Below the pieces are notes generated by a model. The model worked only from the letters and a program-made list of their open reading frames with translations. It had not been told where the DNA came from and ran no database searches. Below, piece by piece: positions 11,472 to 23,100 of a stretch of DNA of 64,000 nt. Origin of the DNA: Cladopsammia gracilis (Eukaryota; Cnidaria; Anthozoa; Scleractinia; Dendrophylliidae); assembly GCA_022457155.1 (NCBI GenBank), contig JAJGOT010000002.1, positions 3,626,501 to 3,690,500 on the forward strand. The letters run 5' to 3'. Position numbers and translations under genes: made by a program. Numbering within the stretch: the stretch's first letter is position 1; every line of letters starts with the position of its first letter.

Positions 11472-11810
11472 ATGGAAAACGGAAAGGGAAGTAAGCTTGA
11501 AGAGTTCATCGAGCAAGTCATGTCTTTGCAACCTAGAACATCCCAATTGCGTGTTAATGTAGATGGAGTTTCTGACTGGGAGGAAAAACAAGAGTTGAAT
11601 GTAGATTGGAGAGACGTATTGATGTCGAACGTTGTGCCACAGTTGGGGACGATAAGGTTAAGGGACCCTGATCAGTTCGTTGCTGGTGGCCTCCATAAAA
11701 ATCCAGAGCCCTGGAATTGATATTAAGCCATCACCTGTCGGCAAAGAAAATCTTGAGTTGGATACGTCCAAAGTAGATACTTTGCAATTCAGTCGGGGCA
11801 TATGCAAATG
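11472..11810 (+). CDS. Unidentified short coding segment, possibly frameshifted
   Basis: It starts with ATG (MENGKGSKLEEFIEQVMSL) and runs 82 codons. Near 11,700 a second frame continues with similarly protein-like residues (SPGIDIKPSPVGKENLELD) to 11,810, which suggests one frameshift or a short unrecognised intron. No motif is recognised. It could be a piece of a transposon accessory protein. Confidence 0.3.
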
Positions 11811-12503
11811 ATGAACATTTGTTTCTGTCAACGATGTGGGTATGCAAGGAAGCATGTTTTTGTCCTTGATCCCTGTTTGCCACACTTGGTCTAGGCCTTA
11901 CAAAACATTTGCAACAACTATATGCATAGCGCTGGGCTCAAAGAAAAAAAAATAAAAAACACCGAAAATGTTTATCGACTGTTTCCTAAATGTTCAACTT
12001 TTATGGAAATGAAATTATTGAAGCATGAACTAACCGACCATCGATGTAAAGTTTATTGGGCTCTGCTCTACAGAAGAATATTTTCTTGCTTTCCCTTTTC
12101 GCCTCTTGTCCATCAAGTTTTTCCTACATGTAGTTTCCACAATGGATCTGGGAAGATCAGCTGAAATACCAATTCATTGACAGTTTGGTATTCTTGTGCA
12201 GCATTTGCAGCACCTGCCATTTCCTTCTAGGTGGTAGCTGTTTTGTTGGCATCTTCATCTGGGTCGGAAATGCCCTCTGTTTTTCATCTTTTCTCTCTTG
12301 ACACTGTAAAGCTGTGCTAGGTCATCCTCGTTTCATTTAAAGATACATTGGGCCAGGCATTCTATTAATACTCCATAGACTGGATGGCGCTCACTATGAC
12401 AGCTGTTTGCAACACGCTGTAGATAGTACCATACCAAGCCCATAAATAAACGAACTGGCTAGTATGCCATGGAAAATCTATGGTATGATTTACCTACAGA
12501 AAA

Positions 12504-12559
<56 letters not shown>

Positions 12560-13189
12560 TGGAATTTGTAATTTTATAGAATTTTGAATTTTTATTATGA
12601 ATTATTTCTATTTTTATCTTTTGTAATTAAGATATTTTTAAATTGTGAATAAAGTTGTTATTTTATATAATAATAATAATAATAACAACAATAATCAAGA
12701 TCTTTAAACAGGGGGCCCATGTCACAATAAGTGGCTTTCAGTGGGGCTCTGCAAAATAGTTTAGTTAACATTAAAATAACAATGAAAATATAGATGTACA
12801 TGATACAAATGGATAAAAACTGGAATTATAGTTTAGAGAATAGTTGACTGCCGAAAAATTTGGAGTCCTGCAATCTACAGACTTCAAATGGATTTTTCAA
12901 CAAATGCATTTAAACAGGTATCCAAATTGAAATTGTAAAATTTAACCTTCAATAGTTAGTTAGTCAAAATGGTTGAGTGGTTAAAGACTTGCTCTTCTGC
13001 AGGAACGGCCAATTTATTTTTGTCTCCTTTCTTTTCTTTTTTTCTGAACTGGACATTGTGAAAGTCCAATTCAATTTTCAAAAAATATTGAATCGTTTTT
13101 ATAAAAGGATAAGCTTACTGCAATATTGCATTACACGTTATCTGGCAGTACAAGGTTCAAATGAAATGCTGACATCTATATCATGTTAC
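11811..13189. other. No supported gene; microsatellite-rich AT DNA
   Basis: Apart from the (TAA)n tract and a shorter TAA tract near 12,668, no coding frame or element ends could be supported. Confidence 0.5.
12507..12560. repeat. (TAA)n microsatellite
   Basis: Uninterrupted TAA trinucleotides for about 54 bases. Confidence 0.95.
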
Positions 13190-13379
13190 TGTAATAAACG
13201 TCACACAAAAAAGGGGTCCAGAATATTCTGAAATTGTTAAACAGTTTTAATCTCGTAGCCGAGAGCATACAAGGTTCTGAGTACCGAGAGCGACCTGTTC
13301 TAGAAACCACGTGCTTTGTCAACCTAATCCTATGCTATATATCCTATGCTATATATCCAGCACGAAATGTCCCATTACA
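13190..13379 (-). mobile_element. 3' LTR of the Gypsy element
   Basis: In element orientation (minus) the block begins TGTAATGGGACATTTC and ends GACGTTTATTACA, giving TGTAAT...ATTACA inverted ends. It is directly preceded in element sense by a purine tract (TTTTAGGGAGGGGATAG), the expected polypurine primer of plus-strand DNA. Two tandem TATATAGCATAGGA copies lie near the LTR start. The matching 5' LTR is missing, so age cannot be estimated from the LTR pair. Confidence 0.75.
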
Positions 13380-13508
13380 CTATCCCCTCCCTAAAAGGAA
13401 GGAATCTCCGGATTCACGATTACTACAAGTAACAAAACAAAATAAAGTCAATCCGTGTAGTCTCTTAGCAACTCTTGAAGGTTAATCTCTCTATAAGAAA
13501 GAACAGTT

Positions 13509-14298
13509 TCAAAGTCCACGCAATGTTCTAGCCTTCTTCAGCAATTTTGGTCTCAGTTTCTGTATCTGCTCCTTGTTCATTCTTTGCTTGTCTTCCAACA
13601 TCTTCAAGCGGTCCGATATCTGCTGTAAACTATTTAGAATCCATTCTCCGTAACGGTCTGGAGGTTTCCTTACGCGTACTGGTCTTTGGCCTCTGTCCAC
13701 CTGGCTGTTCTTCTTCGGCCTCCTGTTCGTCTTCTCTTTTCTCCTCCACACTCGCATGACCATTTTGAAAACCTGACAGTCCACCTCCCTCCGCATCCAG
13801 CATATCTACTACCTGGTCACATCCACCATTCTGCTCAATTTCTCCTACTGCAGCGGTATCAGCAAGGCAGGACCCATACTCACTCTCATCTTGCACATCA
13901 ACAACCTCGTCAGAAAGCTCATCTCTAGCCGCAACTCCGATAACTTCACCTTCAGTTCCACCAGTAACCGCATCAGGCTCCACTGACTCTATCTCCCCAC
14001 AGGTTGGTGCTACCCATTCACTTTCCTCGCTTCCACCTTGAGGTGCATCCACTGACCCCCTGGCAACTGGTTCCTCCAAGTGTTCTTCCTGCTGTGTCTG
14101 ATACAACCGCAGATTGTTGAAATGAACTACCTGAGATCTCCTGCAATGTCCCCTGACTTTCTTCACCTGATACATGACGTCCATAACACGCTCCACTACC
14201 TCAAATGGGCCCTCCCACTGCCGATGAAATTTGTTTGCTTCACCCGGCTTCAGCTGTGGAGTGTAGCGTAGCACTAAATCACCAGGCTGAAACACCAT
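13509..14298 (-). pseudogene. Gypsy integrase C-terminal region and tail
   Basis: The N-terminal part has the GPY/F-like integrase tail: PGDLVLRYTPQLKPGE, HRQWEGPFEVVERV and HFNNLRLY. A long acidic linker (about 14,080-13,800) follows. The last piece, in a shifted frame (13,796-13,509), carries RPVRVRKPPDRYGEW, typical of the C-terminal end of Gypsy polyproteins, and a Lys-rich coil. One frameshift lies in the overlap region near 13,700. Confidence 0.75.
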
Positions 14299-14563
14299 GT
14301 GTTATACGCCCTTGTCATACCCATCCCTCTGCCAACACTGAGCTACTTGCAGACTTTCCCTCACGTCACGGTATGCAGTTTCCAAACTACTTTGAAGATC
14401 ACTGACAAACTCTGTAGTTCCTCTCATCGCCTTCAGCTCCGCCCATCATCACATCCAGGGGTATCCGCATCTCCCTTCCAAACATAAGTTCAAAAAGTGA
14501 ATGTCCCGTGGAGGAGTGGACACTACTTCTAAAAGCCATCATACAGTAATCTAGGTGTTCATC

Positions 14564-15088
14564 CTAACTCTGTGGATCATCTTCAACTCTGGCCTTTAGC
14601 ATGCTCTTTAAGGTTTTGTGCAGGTTCTCAATCTGTCCATTGCCCTCTGGGTGGTACGCAGTTGACCGTGTTTTGTTGATCTCCAGCAAATGGCACATTT
14701 CCTCAAACACTTGGGACTCGAAGTTTCTTGCCTGATCACTGTGTATGCTGTCTAGCACACCATATCGACACACCCAGTTCTTCACCAACACCCTTGCACA
14801 AGTTGTGGCGCGTTGATTGGGAATTGCAAACGCCTCAGCCCACTTTGTAAAACTGTACTGCACAGTCAAAATGTAGCAGTTTCCTCTTCGAGACCTTGGC
14901 AAGGGACCAACAATGTCAATATGGATTCTCTTCATAGGGTTCCCAGATGGTATTGGATGTAGGGGTACCTTTGGCTTAGGTCTGGACTTGCATTTGGCAC
15001 ATGTCAGACAACTGCTACAGTACCGATAAACTGCTTTTGTCAACCCTGATCTACAAAACCTGGCTTTCATCTTTCTCAAGGTCTTCAT
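14564..15088 (-). pseudogene. Gypsy integrase core
   Basis: It contains the distal Cys pair of the HHCC zinc finger (YCSSCLTCAKCKSRPKPKVP) and the DDE core: first Asp in RIHIDIVGPLPRSRRGN, second in HSDQARNFES, Glu in YHPEGNGQIENLHKTL. All three catalytic acids are present. The frame stops at 14,564 (DDPQS then TAG), where the polyprotein should continue, so the copy is interrupted. Integrase joins the element cDNA to host DNA. Confidence 0.85.
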
Positions 15089-15151
15089 CCTTCCTAAGTG
15101 GGCACCTGCCGGACCATCATGAACTTAAGTGAGTGCTTGTTTAATAAGCCC

Positions 15152-15748
15152 CTAAGGTAAGACCATTCTGCTCTTCGCTGAAGAAGTTCCCTCGGCTGGC
15201 CGCAGGTAAAGTACTCCTCGTAGGTCCAACAATTCCCACTGTGCCCATATTTCCCTCGTTGCTCGACTGGGCAGTCTGCTGGTGACTGTTGCTATCTGTG
15301 GTCCTATAAGTGGAACACACGAGGGGCAGTCTCCATGATTTCGCCTAGGCCGTTGAGACAAACTGTCTGCATTGCTGTGTTGCTTCCCAGGTCGATGTTG
15401 GATCTCATAATCATATTCTTGGAGGCGTTCAAGCCAACGAGCTTCTTGTCCTTGGGGTTCTTTGAAGGACGTCAACCATTGTAATGAGTGATGGTCAGTT
15501 CGTAAACAAAACTTCCGCCCTAACAAATAATATCGGAAGTAGTCAACGTAAGTAACTAAAGCAAGCATTTCCAACCGAGTGGTGCAATGGTTCCTTTCAT
15601 GTTCGTTCAAGGAGCGACTACCATAAGCAGTCACTCACTCGGTCCCATCCGGTTGCTGCTGAGACAAAACCACTCCAATTCCTAGGTACTGGCTTGCATC
15701 GGTATCAAGTATGAAAGACCCTGCCGCAGGGCTGAAATCGGGATAAGC
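15152..15748 (-). pseudogene. Gypsy RNase H, distal part
   Basis: Resuming after the Tc1 insertion, the frame reads AYPDFSPAAGSFILDTDASQ with the first catalytic Asp. A TGA stop at 15,635-15,637 follows, at a position where an Arg codon (CGA) would be expected, consistent with CpG decay. It continues AYGSRSLNEHERNHCTTRLE, FCLRTDHHSLQWL and HRPGKQHSNADSLSQRP. RNase H removes the RNA template during reverse transcription. Confidence 0.85.
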
Positions 15749-15750
15749 TA

Positions 15751-15935
15751 CAACGGAAGTCATAATTCCTTGGGACACTTGATCAAACGTATCTCAACCT
15801 CCCTCCCCCTTGTTCAAAGTTGAAAAACCGGCGATTTTTGCGTAAAAAAAACAAGAACTTTTAGCTCTTTCAACTTTGGAAAGGGGGAGGGGATATCCGA
15901 GAGGCGCAGTGTCCCCAACATTTTGTCTGGGGTTG
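15751..15935. repeat. 185-bp MITE-like unit, left copy
   Basis: It begins CAACGGAAGTCATAATTCC and ends GTCTGGGGTTG. It is itself an imperfect inverted repeat, with CTCCCCCTT and CAAAGTTGAAA blocks in one half answered by TTCAACTTTGGAAAGGGGGA in the other. It is preceded by the TA at 15,749-15,750. It matches the unit at 18,231-18,415 in direct orientation. Confidence 0.85.
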
Positions 15936-16912
15936 TGTAGAAACGATAGTGTGAGGAATGTCACGCCAGCGACCTTACACTCATGAAAATTTCTGTAAGT
16001 TGTTCGTTCAGTTTTGGCATTAATAGGGTCGAGATTTTGTTCAAATTTGTGTTTTCCACGCTGACTTAAGACCAAAAAGACCAGAAATATTTAATAGGCG
16101 ATTAGGCCTGGACGAAATCATTGCGAACAATAACGATAATTGGTTGTGTTTATGGAACAGAAATACATTGGTTCACCATATCGGTTCACCATTTTAGAGC
16201 AGAAATACTGAATGTGAACAATGTTAAACTGCGCAAATTTGTTTTATTGTGATTTTATATTATCCACAGATAGTGATTTCCATCATAACAGAGCGAGAGC
16301 CGCAAAAGTGTTAGTGTAGTAAGGCCATAAAATGGTGAATCGTGTAACAATATTTAAAGTTCAATTAATAGTTCATTTAATATTTAACAGGACGGTTCAC
16401 CATTTCGAACACTTAGTGTTTGACTAGAACGCGACAAATAGCTACTGAACTGAAATAAACACTAACTATATGTCCCAAAGTATTGTCAGAAAGAGAGTGT
16501 AGCCGTATTCTGATTTCGCGTTTCTTTAAATCGGCCTTGCAAATGGTGAATCGTGAACATTAGCGCTTTCGTAGCGCCGCTTACGGCCAGCTCTTCATTA
16601 GAGGGCATTTCAATTTCACTTAAGCCAAACAAAAGCGGGCGTTCACGTGGAGACTGAGATTGTTACAAGTTTCTAAATAGTTGGGTTGTTTGGCCAAATA
16701 TTTGCTGATTTTACATGAAGGAAACGGGTTTCTGACCGGTGAGCATGACTGACTTTCGACTTCGTTAGAAGTTTGGCAAACCGGCCACAGAATAAAAGTA
16801 AACAAGAACACAAGTTAATTAGTATACATGTCTGTACTTTATTTATTTATTTCCTTTCTGTATTCCCTGTTTCAAATGTTTTTTCAAACCATAAAAAAAA
16901 ATAATAATAATA

Positions 16913-18004
16913 ATATCGCAAGCGACATCCGCGGTTGGCAATTACATCGGTTAGCCGCCGGTCCATAGAGACAATTGATTTATCGTTTCAACGGCGATTG
17001 CTTCAATTGTTCTTATGGCTCTTTCGTGAAACTCTTGGAACGACTCTTCCGTAATTCGGTGTAGTTTCGCGTCTTCTTTCAGCATGTTATTGGCAATATG
17101 AAATACGTCCTCAATACAATGAATATCGCACTGGCATGTTAATAAGTCGACCCTGCACACGTAACGGCGCTTTTGGCAGCTGCGGAATCAAAAGTCTTAC
17201 ATAAAAATGCGTTGTTCCCTTTTATCTGCTTCTTGAAACATGCAAAGCGTTTCTGTCTATAAAATCGGCAAAGTAATCCCCACACATTCTCTCATACGGC
17301 TCACGCTATCACCCCCTTTCCATAAGTGATAGCAACCATCAACTTCACCACTCGCTCACCAGTACTCTCTTTGCGGCCCTTTGAAGTGCATCCTACTTGA
17401 AGTCCCTCACATTTTTTTTTTGCCATACTCTCCCCTTTGGAGCACTTGGTTGCTCGAATGGATTTGTTTTATGCACAAACGCGATGTTCCATCCAAATAA
17501 CAGGAGATATTGTCTGTCCAAACGTTTTTCGGATAATTTCTTTTGTAATATTTTGAGAAAGTGCGTCTCTTTTTTGGTTCTTGTCTTTTCAAAAGGCCCT
17601 TTTTCCTAGCTTGTAGATAAAAGAAACCATTGGCATTTAAAAATCTGGTTACTGTACGCACCGACACATCATACATGGAAAGTCCAGCACTTTCCATGAT
17701 AGGTTTAGCAGTGAAATTTCCTTCTTCATCACGCAGTCTTGCCATACACCTGAGCAATAAACGCCCCTGTTTGTCTCTCAGTTTTCTTCGACTTCCCCGC
17801 CTTGAGGTTGCTGTCTTGATTTTGACAGGCTGATTTTTCCTCTCGAGTTTCTTCGGTTATTCTGCAAATACTTCCACGTGAAACCTTACAAAGTTCCGCG
17901 GTTTTGCCAACTGACATTACCTTTATATGCCTAAAATAATACACGCGAACATGTGTCCCACTATCTATATAACGTGATAAACCATTTTCATCAGACTTCA
18001 CTTC
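16913..18004 (-). pseudogene. Tc1/mariner transposase, degenerate
   Basis: It starts at ATG (MISKRRVMEVKSDENG). The N-terminal DNA-binding half has VGKTAELCKVSRGSICRI. After a frameshift near 17,740 comes LSMYDVSVRTVTRFLNANGF and NVWTDNISCYLDGTS with the first catalytic Asp. Further frames give GCTSKGRKESTGERVVKLMV. The segment that should hold the second catalytic Asp (a QDGDPSQN-like motif) is altered, and I see only FDSAAAKSAV there. The C-terminus (IEDVFHIANNMLKEDAK, TIEAIAVETINQL) is recognisable. At least four frameshifts or stops make it inactive. Confidence 0.8.
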
Positions 18005-18230
18005 CATGACTCTTCTTTTGCTGATCAATCGACTGTACGTATATAGTTAACTGACAACATATACGACAGTTGTTCCAGAATACACTGAACAACCCATTTA
18101 CCTGTTTTCTGAACCAAACGGACGTCACTGAACTCCGAAATAAACTGCTAAACACCGTGACACATATACACACCTATACATGCTTTACGTCACAACATCC
18201 CTACAACATTCCAGGGTTATCGTATCTACA

Positions 18231-18415
18231 CAACGGAAGTCATAATTCCTTGGGACACTTGATCAAACGTATCTCAACCTCCCTCCCCCTTGTTCAAAGT
18301 TGAAAAACCGGCGATTTTTGCGTAAAAAAAACAAGAACTTTTAGCTCTTTCAACTTTGGAAAGGGGGAGGGGATATCCGAGAGGCGCAGTGTCCCCAACA
18401 TTTTGTCTGGGGTTG
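18231..18415. repeat. 185-bp MITE-like unit, right copy
   Basis: Same length and nearly the same sequence as 15,751-15,935, in direct orientation. It is followed by the TA target duplication at 18,416-18,417. Confidence 0.85.
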
Positions 18416-18417
18416 TA

Positions 18418-19260
18418 GAACTGGCGCACTTACCAGGCGATCTTTCAGCTCCTCAACTGCAGCTTGTTGTTCCTGTTGCCAACCAAAGGGTACATTCTTC
18501 CTACACAGTTTATAAAGGGGCTCAGCAATAATGGAGAATCCAAGGATGAACTTTCTGTAATATCCAGCAAGGCCAAGGAAGCTTTGAAGCTCTTTCACAT
18601 TCACTGGTTCTGGCCACGTTTTGACGGCTTTGACTTTCTCTGGATCAGTCTTTATTCCATCAGACGAGAAAAGTGACTTCTTTCCGAAGGAAGTGACATT
18701 TAGTTGGCTTCAGTTTCAAACCAGCAGCTCTTATACAATCAAACACCAACCGTAGGCGGGGGATGTGATCTTCGAAGGTAGAAGCCCGGATGATGATATC
18801 GTCCAAATACACTAGACAGTGGGTCCAGGTAAGGCCGCTGAGTGCTAGATAAATTAATCGAGTGAAGCTAGCTGGTCCTTTTGTCAACCCAAAGGGCATG
18901 ACTCTCCACTGGAATTGTCCCTTGTACGTTGAATAGGCAGTCTTAGGCCTATCCTCTTTTTTCACCTGCATCTGCCAGTACCCCGAGGCCAAATCCAGAC
19001 TTGAAAACCACTGGGCTCCACCTAAGGCCTCTAACACATCATCTGTCCGAGGCAGTGGTATGGCATCCTTCTGTGTCAGCTGGTTATGTTAACGGTAGTC
19101 AATGCACATCGGTATGTCCCGTCATGTTTCCTAGCAAGTACTGCTGGACTGCTCCAAGGACTTTGAGATGGTTCAATCCTGCCTGTATCTAGCAGCTCTT
19201 CCAGTTGCTGATCGATAACTTCTCGTTGATAGGGTGGTACTCGACGAGAGGATGTTTAAC
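18418..19260 (-). pseudogene. Gypsy reverse transcriptase
   Basis: Reading leftwards: the fingers region (EHAIDTGECKPVKHPL, in the 19,533-19,189 frame) is followed by a shifted segment encoding the palm entry. Then come FSSLDLASGYWQMQV (first catalytic Asp), VMPFGLTKGPASF and CLVYLDDIIIRA with the YLDD pair at about 18,800. After another indel at about 18,670 the thumb/connection follows: KELQSFLGLAGYYRKFI and PLYKLCRKNVPF. Catalytic residues survive, but there are at least two frameshifts. Confidence 0.85.
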
Positions 19261-20120
19261 TGGCTTGCATTCACCCGTGTCAATTGCATGTTCTAAGAGG
19301 CCAGACGTTCCTAAATCAGAGCTGTCCTTTGCAAAGATGTCCTCATATTCCGTTACCAGAGACAAAAACTGCTCTGTTTGGTCTTCAGAAAGCCCTTCCA
19401 GGTTACTTTGCAACTCTGACCTCCACTTTTCATCCTTTTTTGGCTGATCCCCTTTCACCCCTGGTCTGTCAATAACCGAACAAGATGGATGAGAGGCACT
19501 TGCTGAATCCTGATCTGGTTCCAATGGAACCACACGGCCATCCCTACTACTAACAGTCTGATTGGCCTATCTGAGAAGTTAGCAACTCGAACTAGAGTCA
19601 ATCCATCCTTGGGGATAACTAAGGAACGAGCTATATTGATTTCCGATTTGCCTCTCAGTTCTCTTGACTCCTCTAAAATCCCAGGAGTACCAGTATTATG
19701 TTCAAATCCATTCTCCAATTTGGCCTCTATCACTTGTTCAGTTCCGGGTTCCACTTGTATATTATCACAGAAAAATTCGACAAACACTAGGTATGACCTT
19801 GCAGTACCTGATTGGGATTTCAGTGTTTCCGACTACAAAGGTTCCAGTGTCATAGTGAATTTGACATTGAAAGTGCTGAAAAAATCTGAGCCAAGTATGC
19901 AGTCATGGGATAGGCCCCGTGCAATCATAACTGGCCAAAAACAATCCATGTTTCCTAGACGAAATCTGACTTTTGTTTCTCCCAGAACTGTTAATTCATT
20001 TCCATTTGCAGTAGTCAAGGTCCCAGTGACTGGCTCGATTTTTGTAACGACCACTTTTCTTCCATGTTCCCTCATTCAAAACACTAACAGTTGCACCAGT
20101 GTCTAGCAATATACAAGTCA
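19261..20120 (-). pseudogene. Gypsy protease and protease-RT linker
   Basis: The retropepsin active site CILLDTGATVSVLN is encoded at about 20,110-20,070. A frameshift near 20,060 shifts the rest into another frame: KVVVTKIEPVTGTL, then SHDCILGSDFF, the second conserved aspartyl-protease landmark. The linker (VEFFCDNIQVEPGTEQVIE and on to 19,455) and an acidic stretch (LEGLSEDQTEQFLSLVTEYE) lead to the RT. The protease would cut the Gag-Pol polyprotein. Confidence 0.8.
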
Positions 20121-20122
20121 CA

Positions 20123-21230
20123 CTATGATTCACAATACCTGTAACAGATTCTGGAGTCTGATGTTGCTGATAATACCTTGTTATTTACACAAGCAGGATT
20201 GTTTATCTCACCGGCGACCACTGAGTCTTGGGACACTAATCCAGGTCTCAGGGGACTGCCTGGCCCTCGGAAGGCCCTGAGCTCCGTTTCCCCCTTCTTT
20301 GTGTGGACAATTTCGAGCGAAATGGCCTGGTTCGCAGCAAGCAAAACATATCACCTCATTCCGGCGCCGCATGGGCGAAGTCGTTTCAGCTTTTCGTTCC
20401 AGCCCACGAATTTTTTCATTCATACCAAGAATGAGTTCCTTTAGCTCACAAATCTCAGTCGAAATTTTCTCACTCTCCGCTGAACCACTCACGGCATTCA
20501 CAGACTTTTTCTTCTCAACAGATGGCACAGCCTGACAAGCTTTACGGGCACTTTCCAATCGACGAACAACACGAACAGCTTCCACAAGCGACTCCGGTTG
20601 ACTCATTAATACTTTTTCCCGCAAATCATCGCTGATTGCCACTCCTTGAATGGACTGATCTCTTGCCAGTGTCACCTTGAACGAATATTTCACCTCTGGG
20701 TAGGCATTTTCCACCAATTACATCACATTATCGGCGAATCCTTCGAAATCCTAATTCGGCCTTTGACACCTGGCTCACAACTGCAATATATAAGCTTCCT
20801 TTGTCTTGCCCGAATCAAATCTTTCAACCAGCTTCGCCGTGAATAGGCCATTTGCACGATGACGTCATTTGACTACTACTACCAGAATTCATTTCGTTTT
20901 TCCTTTCTTATTTAAATTTTGTAGTCCCAGTGCGGTTTAAATAATAATAGCCATAATTTGCACTACAAACCAAAAAACCGAAGGATTCTGGTAGTAGTAG
21001 TCAAATGACGTCATCGTGCAAATGGCCTATTCTTCAAAGGTTAGCGATTCTGAAAGTTTCAGAAGCTCAACTGCTTTGTAGGCTGGTTGATCCAGCAGTG
21101 TGAGCAAATACGCTCAACGATCTGACGGTTTGATATGTACCAGATTTGCATACCGAAGAAACTGCCACAGCCATGTTTTGAAATTTTGACCCGCCAAATA
21201 AACATGCGGTGCAAAATTGGAGTAATATGG
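20123..21230 (-). pseudogene. Gypsy gag with CCHC knuckle
   Basis: The C-terminal part holds a zinc knuckle, CFACCEPGHFARNC (CX2CX4HX4C), preceded by a Lys/Glu-rich coil. The capsid part reads ARDQSIQGVAISDDLREKVL. Upstream, past two in-frame stops (around 20,705 and 20,748) and the MITE at 20,846-21,027, matching residues continue: YKAVELLKLSESLTFEEYS. The gag start and leader are lost towards 21,240. Confidence 0.75.
20846..21027. mobile_element. 182-bp hairpin MITE with TA target duplication
   Basis: Long terminal inverted repeats (over 50 bp) begin GGCCATTTGCACGATGACGT and include a run of four CTA/TAG triplets. TA flanks both sides (20,844-45 and 21,028-29). It lies within the Gypsy gag and is younger than it. 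The TA duplication suggests mobilisation by a Tc1/mariner-type transposase. Confidence 0.9.
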
Positions 21231-21239
21231 CTATGGACA

Positions 21240-22200
21240 ACAGCCCATAGCCACTTTTATTGAAAAGGGGCATTCATTGTAACTATGCTTATAATCTCCA
21301 AAAGTGACTTTAAAGGCCATCAATTCCCCGGCTTCAGACATTAATTTTGTAAGCTGGTGCAATTGGAGGGGAGGGGTCGTCCCACCTTTCTTCACCAACG
21401 TGATTTCACCTATTCTTAAGAAGGCAAAAAACGCCAAAGAACAGCCTGAAATTGAATTATTTTGTAGGTAGATCCTTGTAGAGAAGGAGCTACTGAGATC
21501 AACCGGTCCAAAATGGGAAGCGTAATTGGAAGGTGGGTATCCAAACGGAAGCCCACCTTACTGTAACCTTTCAGGATTTGTGAAACATGAAAAACCTTAG
21601 AAGGATCAGAGAAACCTAAGAGCTTATGAGAATAACCTAGGGTAGAAATGTATGTGTTAACAGTGGATGGTGCATAGTGGGAATTATACAAATACGCTAT
21701 AAATAAAGCCATTATGGATGGTGAAATGGGAAGGGATGAGAAGGGCAAGGGAAAAACCAAAGTGTAAAACTTGTGAAAAAGCTTCCAAGCATGCTTATAA
21801 GTGGGGATTGAGGAGGGCTGGAGGCTGGAACGCACCAGAAAAGAGGTTACTGATGCCAACTGAGAGGCTGGAGTTGAGGAGGGATCTCCGTGGGAAGTGG
21901 ATTCATGTAGGTGGGTGCCAGTTGTTTGAAGGTCTGCAATTTTAACCGAGAGAGAGCATCAGCGAGGGTATTGTGCACGCCAGGAATATGCTTGGCTTTA
22001 AAGCAAATATTATTAGCCAAACAAACTAACACCAGCCTACGAACAAAAAACATTAGATCCTTGTCACGACATGACTGCTTATTGATTACATGCACCAACG
22101 CCTCATTATCTGTAAAGAAAAGATTTTGCATGTTGTTTCCCCACAGATGCAAACTTAAAACAATGGGGTACAGTTCCAAAAATGCAATATTGCGATTGCA
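21240..22200 (-). pseudogene. DIRS-like RNase H and tyrosine recombinase
   Basis: The RNase H part (22,179-21,847) has FFTDNEALVHVINKQ, RLVLVCLANNICFKAKHIPG and NTLADALSRL. The recombinase follows in another frame (21,859-21,416): SSIPTYKHAWKLFHKFY and APSTVNTYISTLGYSHKLL. After a frameshift near 21,430 comes AFFAFLRIGEITLVKK with the catalytic Arg. The distal H-x-x-R and Tyr parts are missing because the frame breaks off near 21,240 against Gypsy sequence. RT plus RNase H plus tyrosine recombinase defines DIRS-type elements, which integrate as circles without target duplication. Confidence 0.8.
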
Positions 22201-22305
22201 TTAGCTATCAGGCCATTGGCCATAACACCAATGCTTGCCAAAAACAGCTCCAAAGCCCAGGGCACCAGAGGCATCAGTGTATAAATTAAGTTGGTGAGAA
22301 TTTTT

Positions 22306-23100
22306 CTACTGATCCGAAAGGAAGAATGAACGCCCATTAAAACCCAAGAGAAACTCCTGCCAAACTAACAGATCTGCTTTCGAAAGTCTTATTGAAAACT
22401 GAGGTTTCCTAACACCAATAGTGAAATCTATTAATCGACGTAAAAACGCCCGGCCTGGGACAACTGCTGCACAAGCAAAATTGAGTAGACCTGTTAAGGA
22501 TTGAATTTCTTGGAGAGTAACTTTGCGATGCCTAAGAAAAGCTGAAAGAAGGTCGCGACACTTAAAAAGCTTCTCTTGGGGAAGGTGAGCTTCCATTAAA
22601 ACTGAGTCCAGTTCAATACCCGCGAATGCAATAGTTGTTGATGGGCCAACTGTTTTCTCTGGTGCCATGGGGATACCAAGATAGCTACATAGCATTAAAA
22701 ATGTGCTCAATTGTTTCTGAAGGGGAAATGATTAAGAAATCATCTAGCAAGTGCAGAATATTAGGAATATGTAACTTGTTCTGGGCAATCCATTCAATCG
22801 CAGTGGAAAAAATTTCAAAAGTTTTACAGGAACTTGAACACCCCATAGGCATGCACCAATCAAAATAGTAAAGACCTCGCCAAGACATGCCCAAAAGATT
22901 ATAATCTTCAGGGCGAATGGGAATTAACCGAAAGGCATTTTTAATATCCGTTTTTGCTAGAAAACTTTTGGGGTCAACAGATTTGATTAGGCGAATAGCA
23001 TCCCCCACTGTGGAATAAGAAACACTGGTGTAATCAGAGGAAATGCCGTCATTCAAAGAAGATCCTTTAGGATATGAAAGATGGTGAATTAATCAAAACT
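22306..23100 (-). pseudogene. DIRS-like reverse transcriptase
   Basis: The segment 23,056-22,685 has FLAKTDIKNAFRLIPIRPED (first catalytic Asp), YYFDWCMPMGCSSSCKTFE and ILHLLDDFLIISP with the LLDD catalytic pair. The shifted segment 22,710-22,306 gives the thumb/connection: LGIPMAPEKTVGPSTTIAF, then LQEIQSLTGLLNFAC. The entry of the domain upstream of 23,056 is frameshifted. Confidence 0.85.

Larger units (their letters stand above)
15751..18415 (-). mobile_element. Tc1/mariner insertion bracketed by two 185-bp units
   Basis: The segment interrupts a codon-level continuous Gypsy frame (...RLVSAPVL | AYPDFSPAAG...) and is flanked by TA on both sides (15,749-50 and 18,416-17), the Tc1/mariner target duplication. 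Removing one TA plus the insert restores the Gypsy frame, so the borders are well supported. Both ends are full copies of the same 185-bp unit. Inside these, a second inverted pair (GTGTAGAAACGATAG on the left, and the reverse complement of GTGTAGATACGATAA on the right) may be the ends of the core Tc1 element. Confidence 0.8.
13190..21240 (-). mobile_element. Ty3/Gypsy retrotransposon, decayed and interrupted
   Basis: In element order the minus strand carries gag with a CCHC knuckle (about 21.1-20.2 kb), protease (20.1 kb), reverse transcriptase (19.3-18.4 kb), RNase H (15.75-15.15 kb), integrase (15.1-14.56 kb), integrase C-terminus with acidic tail (14.3-13.5 kb) and the 3' LTR. The pol order PR-RT-RH-IN defines Ty3/Gypsy. 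The 5' LTR and gag start are lost at the junction with the DIRS-like element at about 21,240. Two later insertions split it: 15,751-18,415 in RNase H and 20,846-21,027 in gag. Confidence 0.85.
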
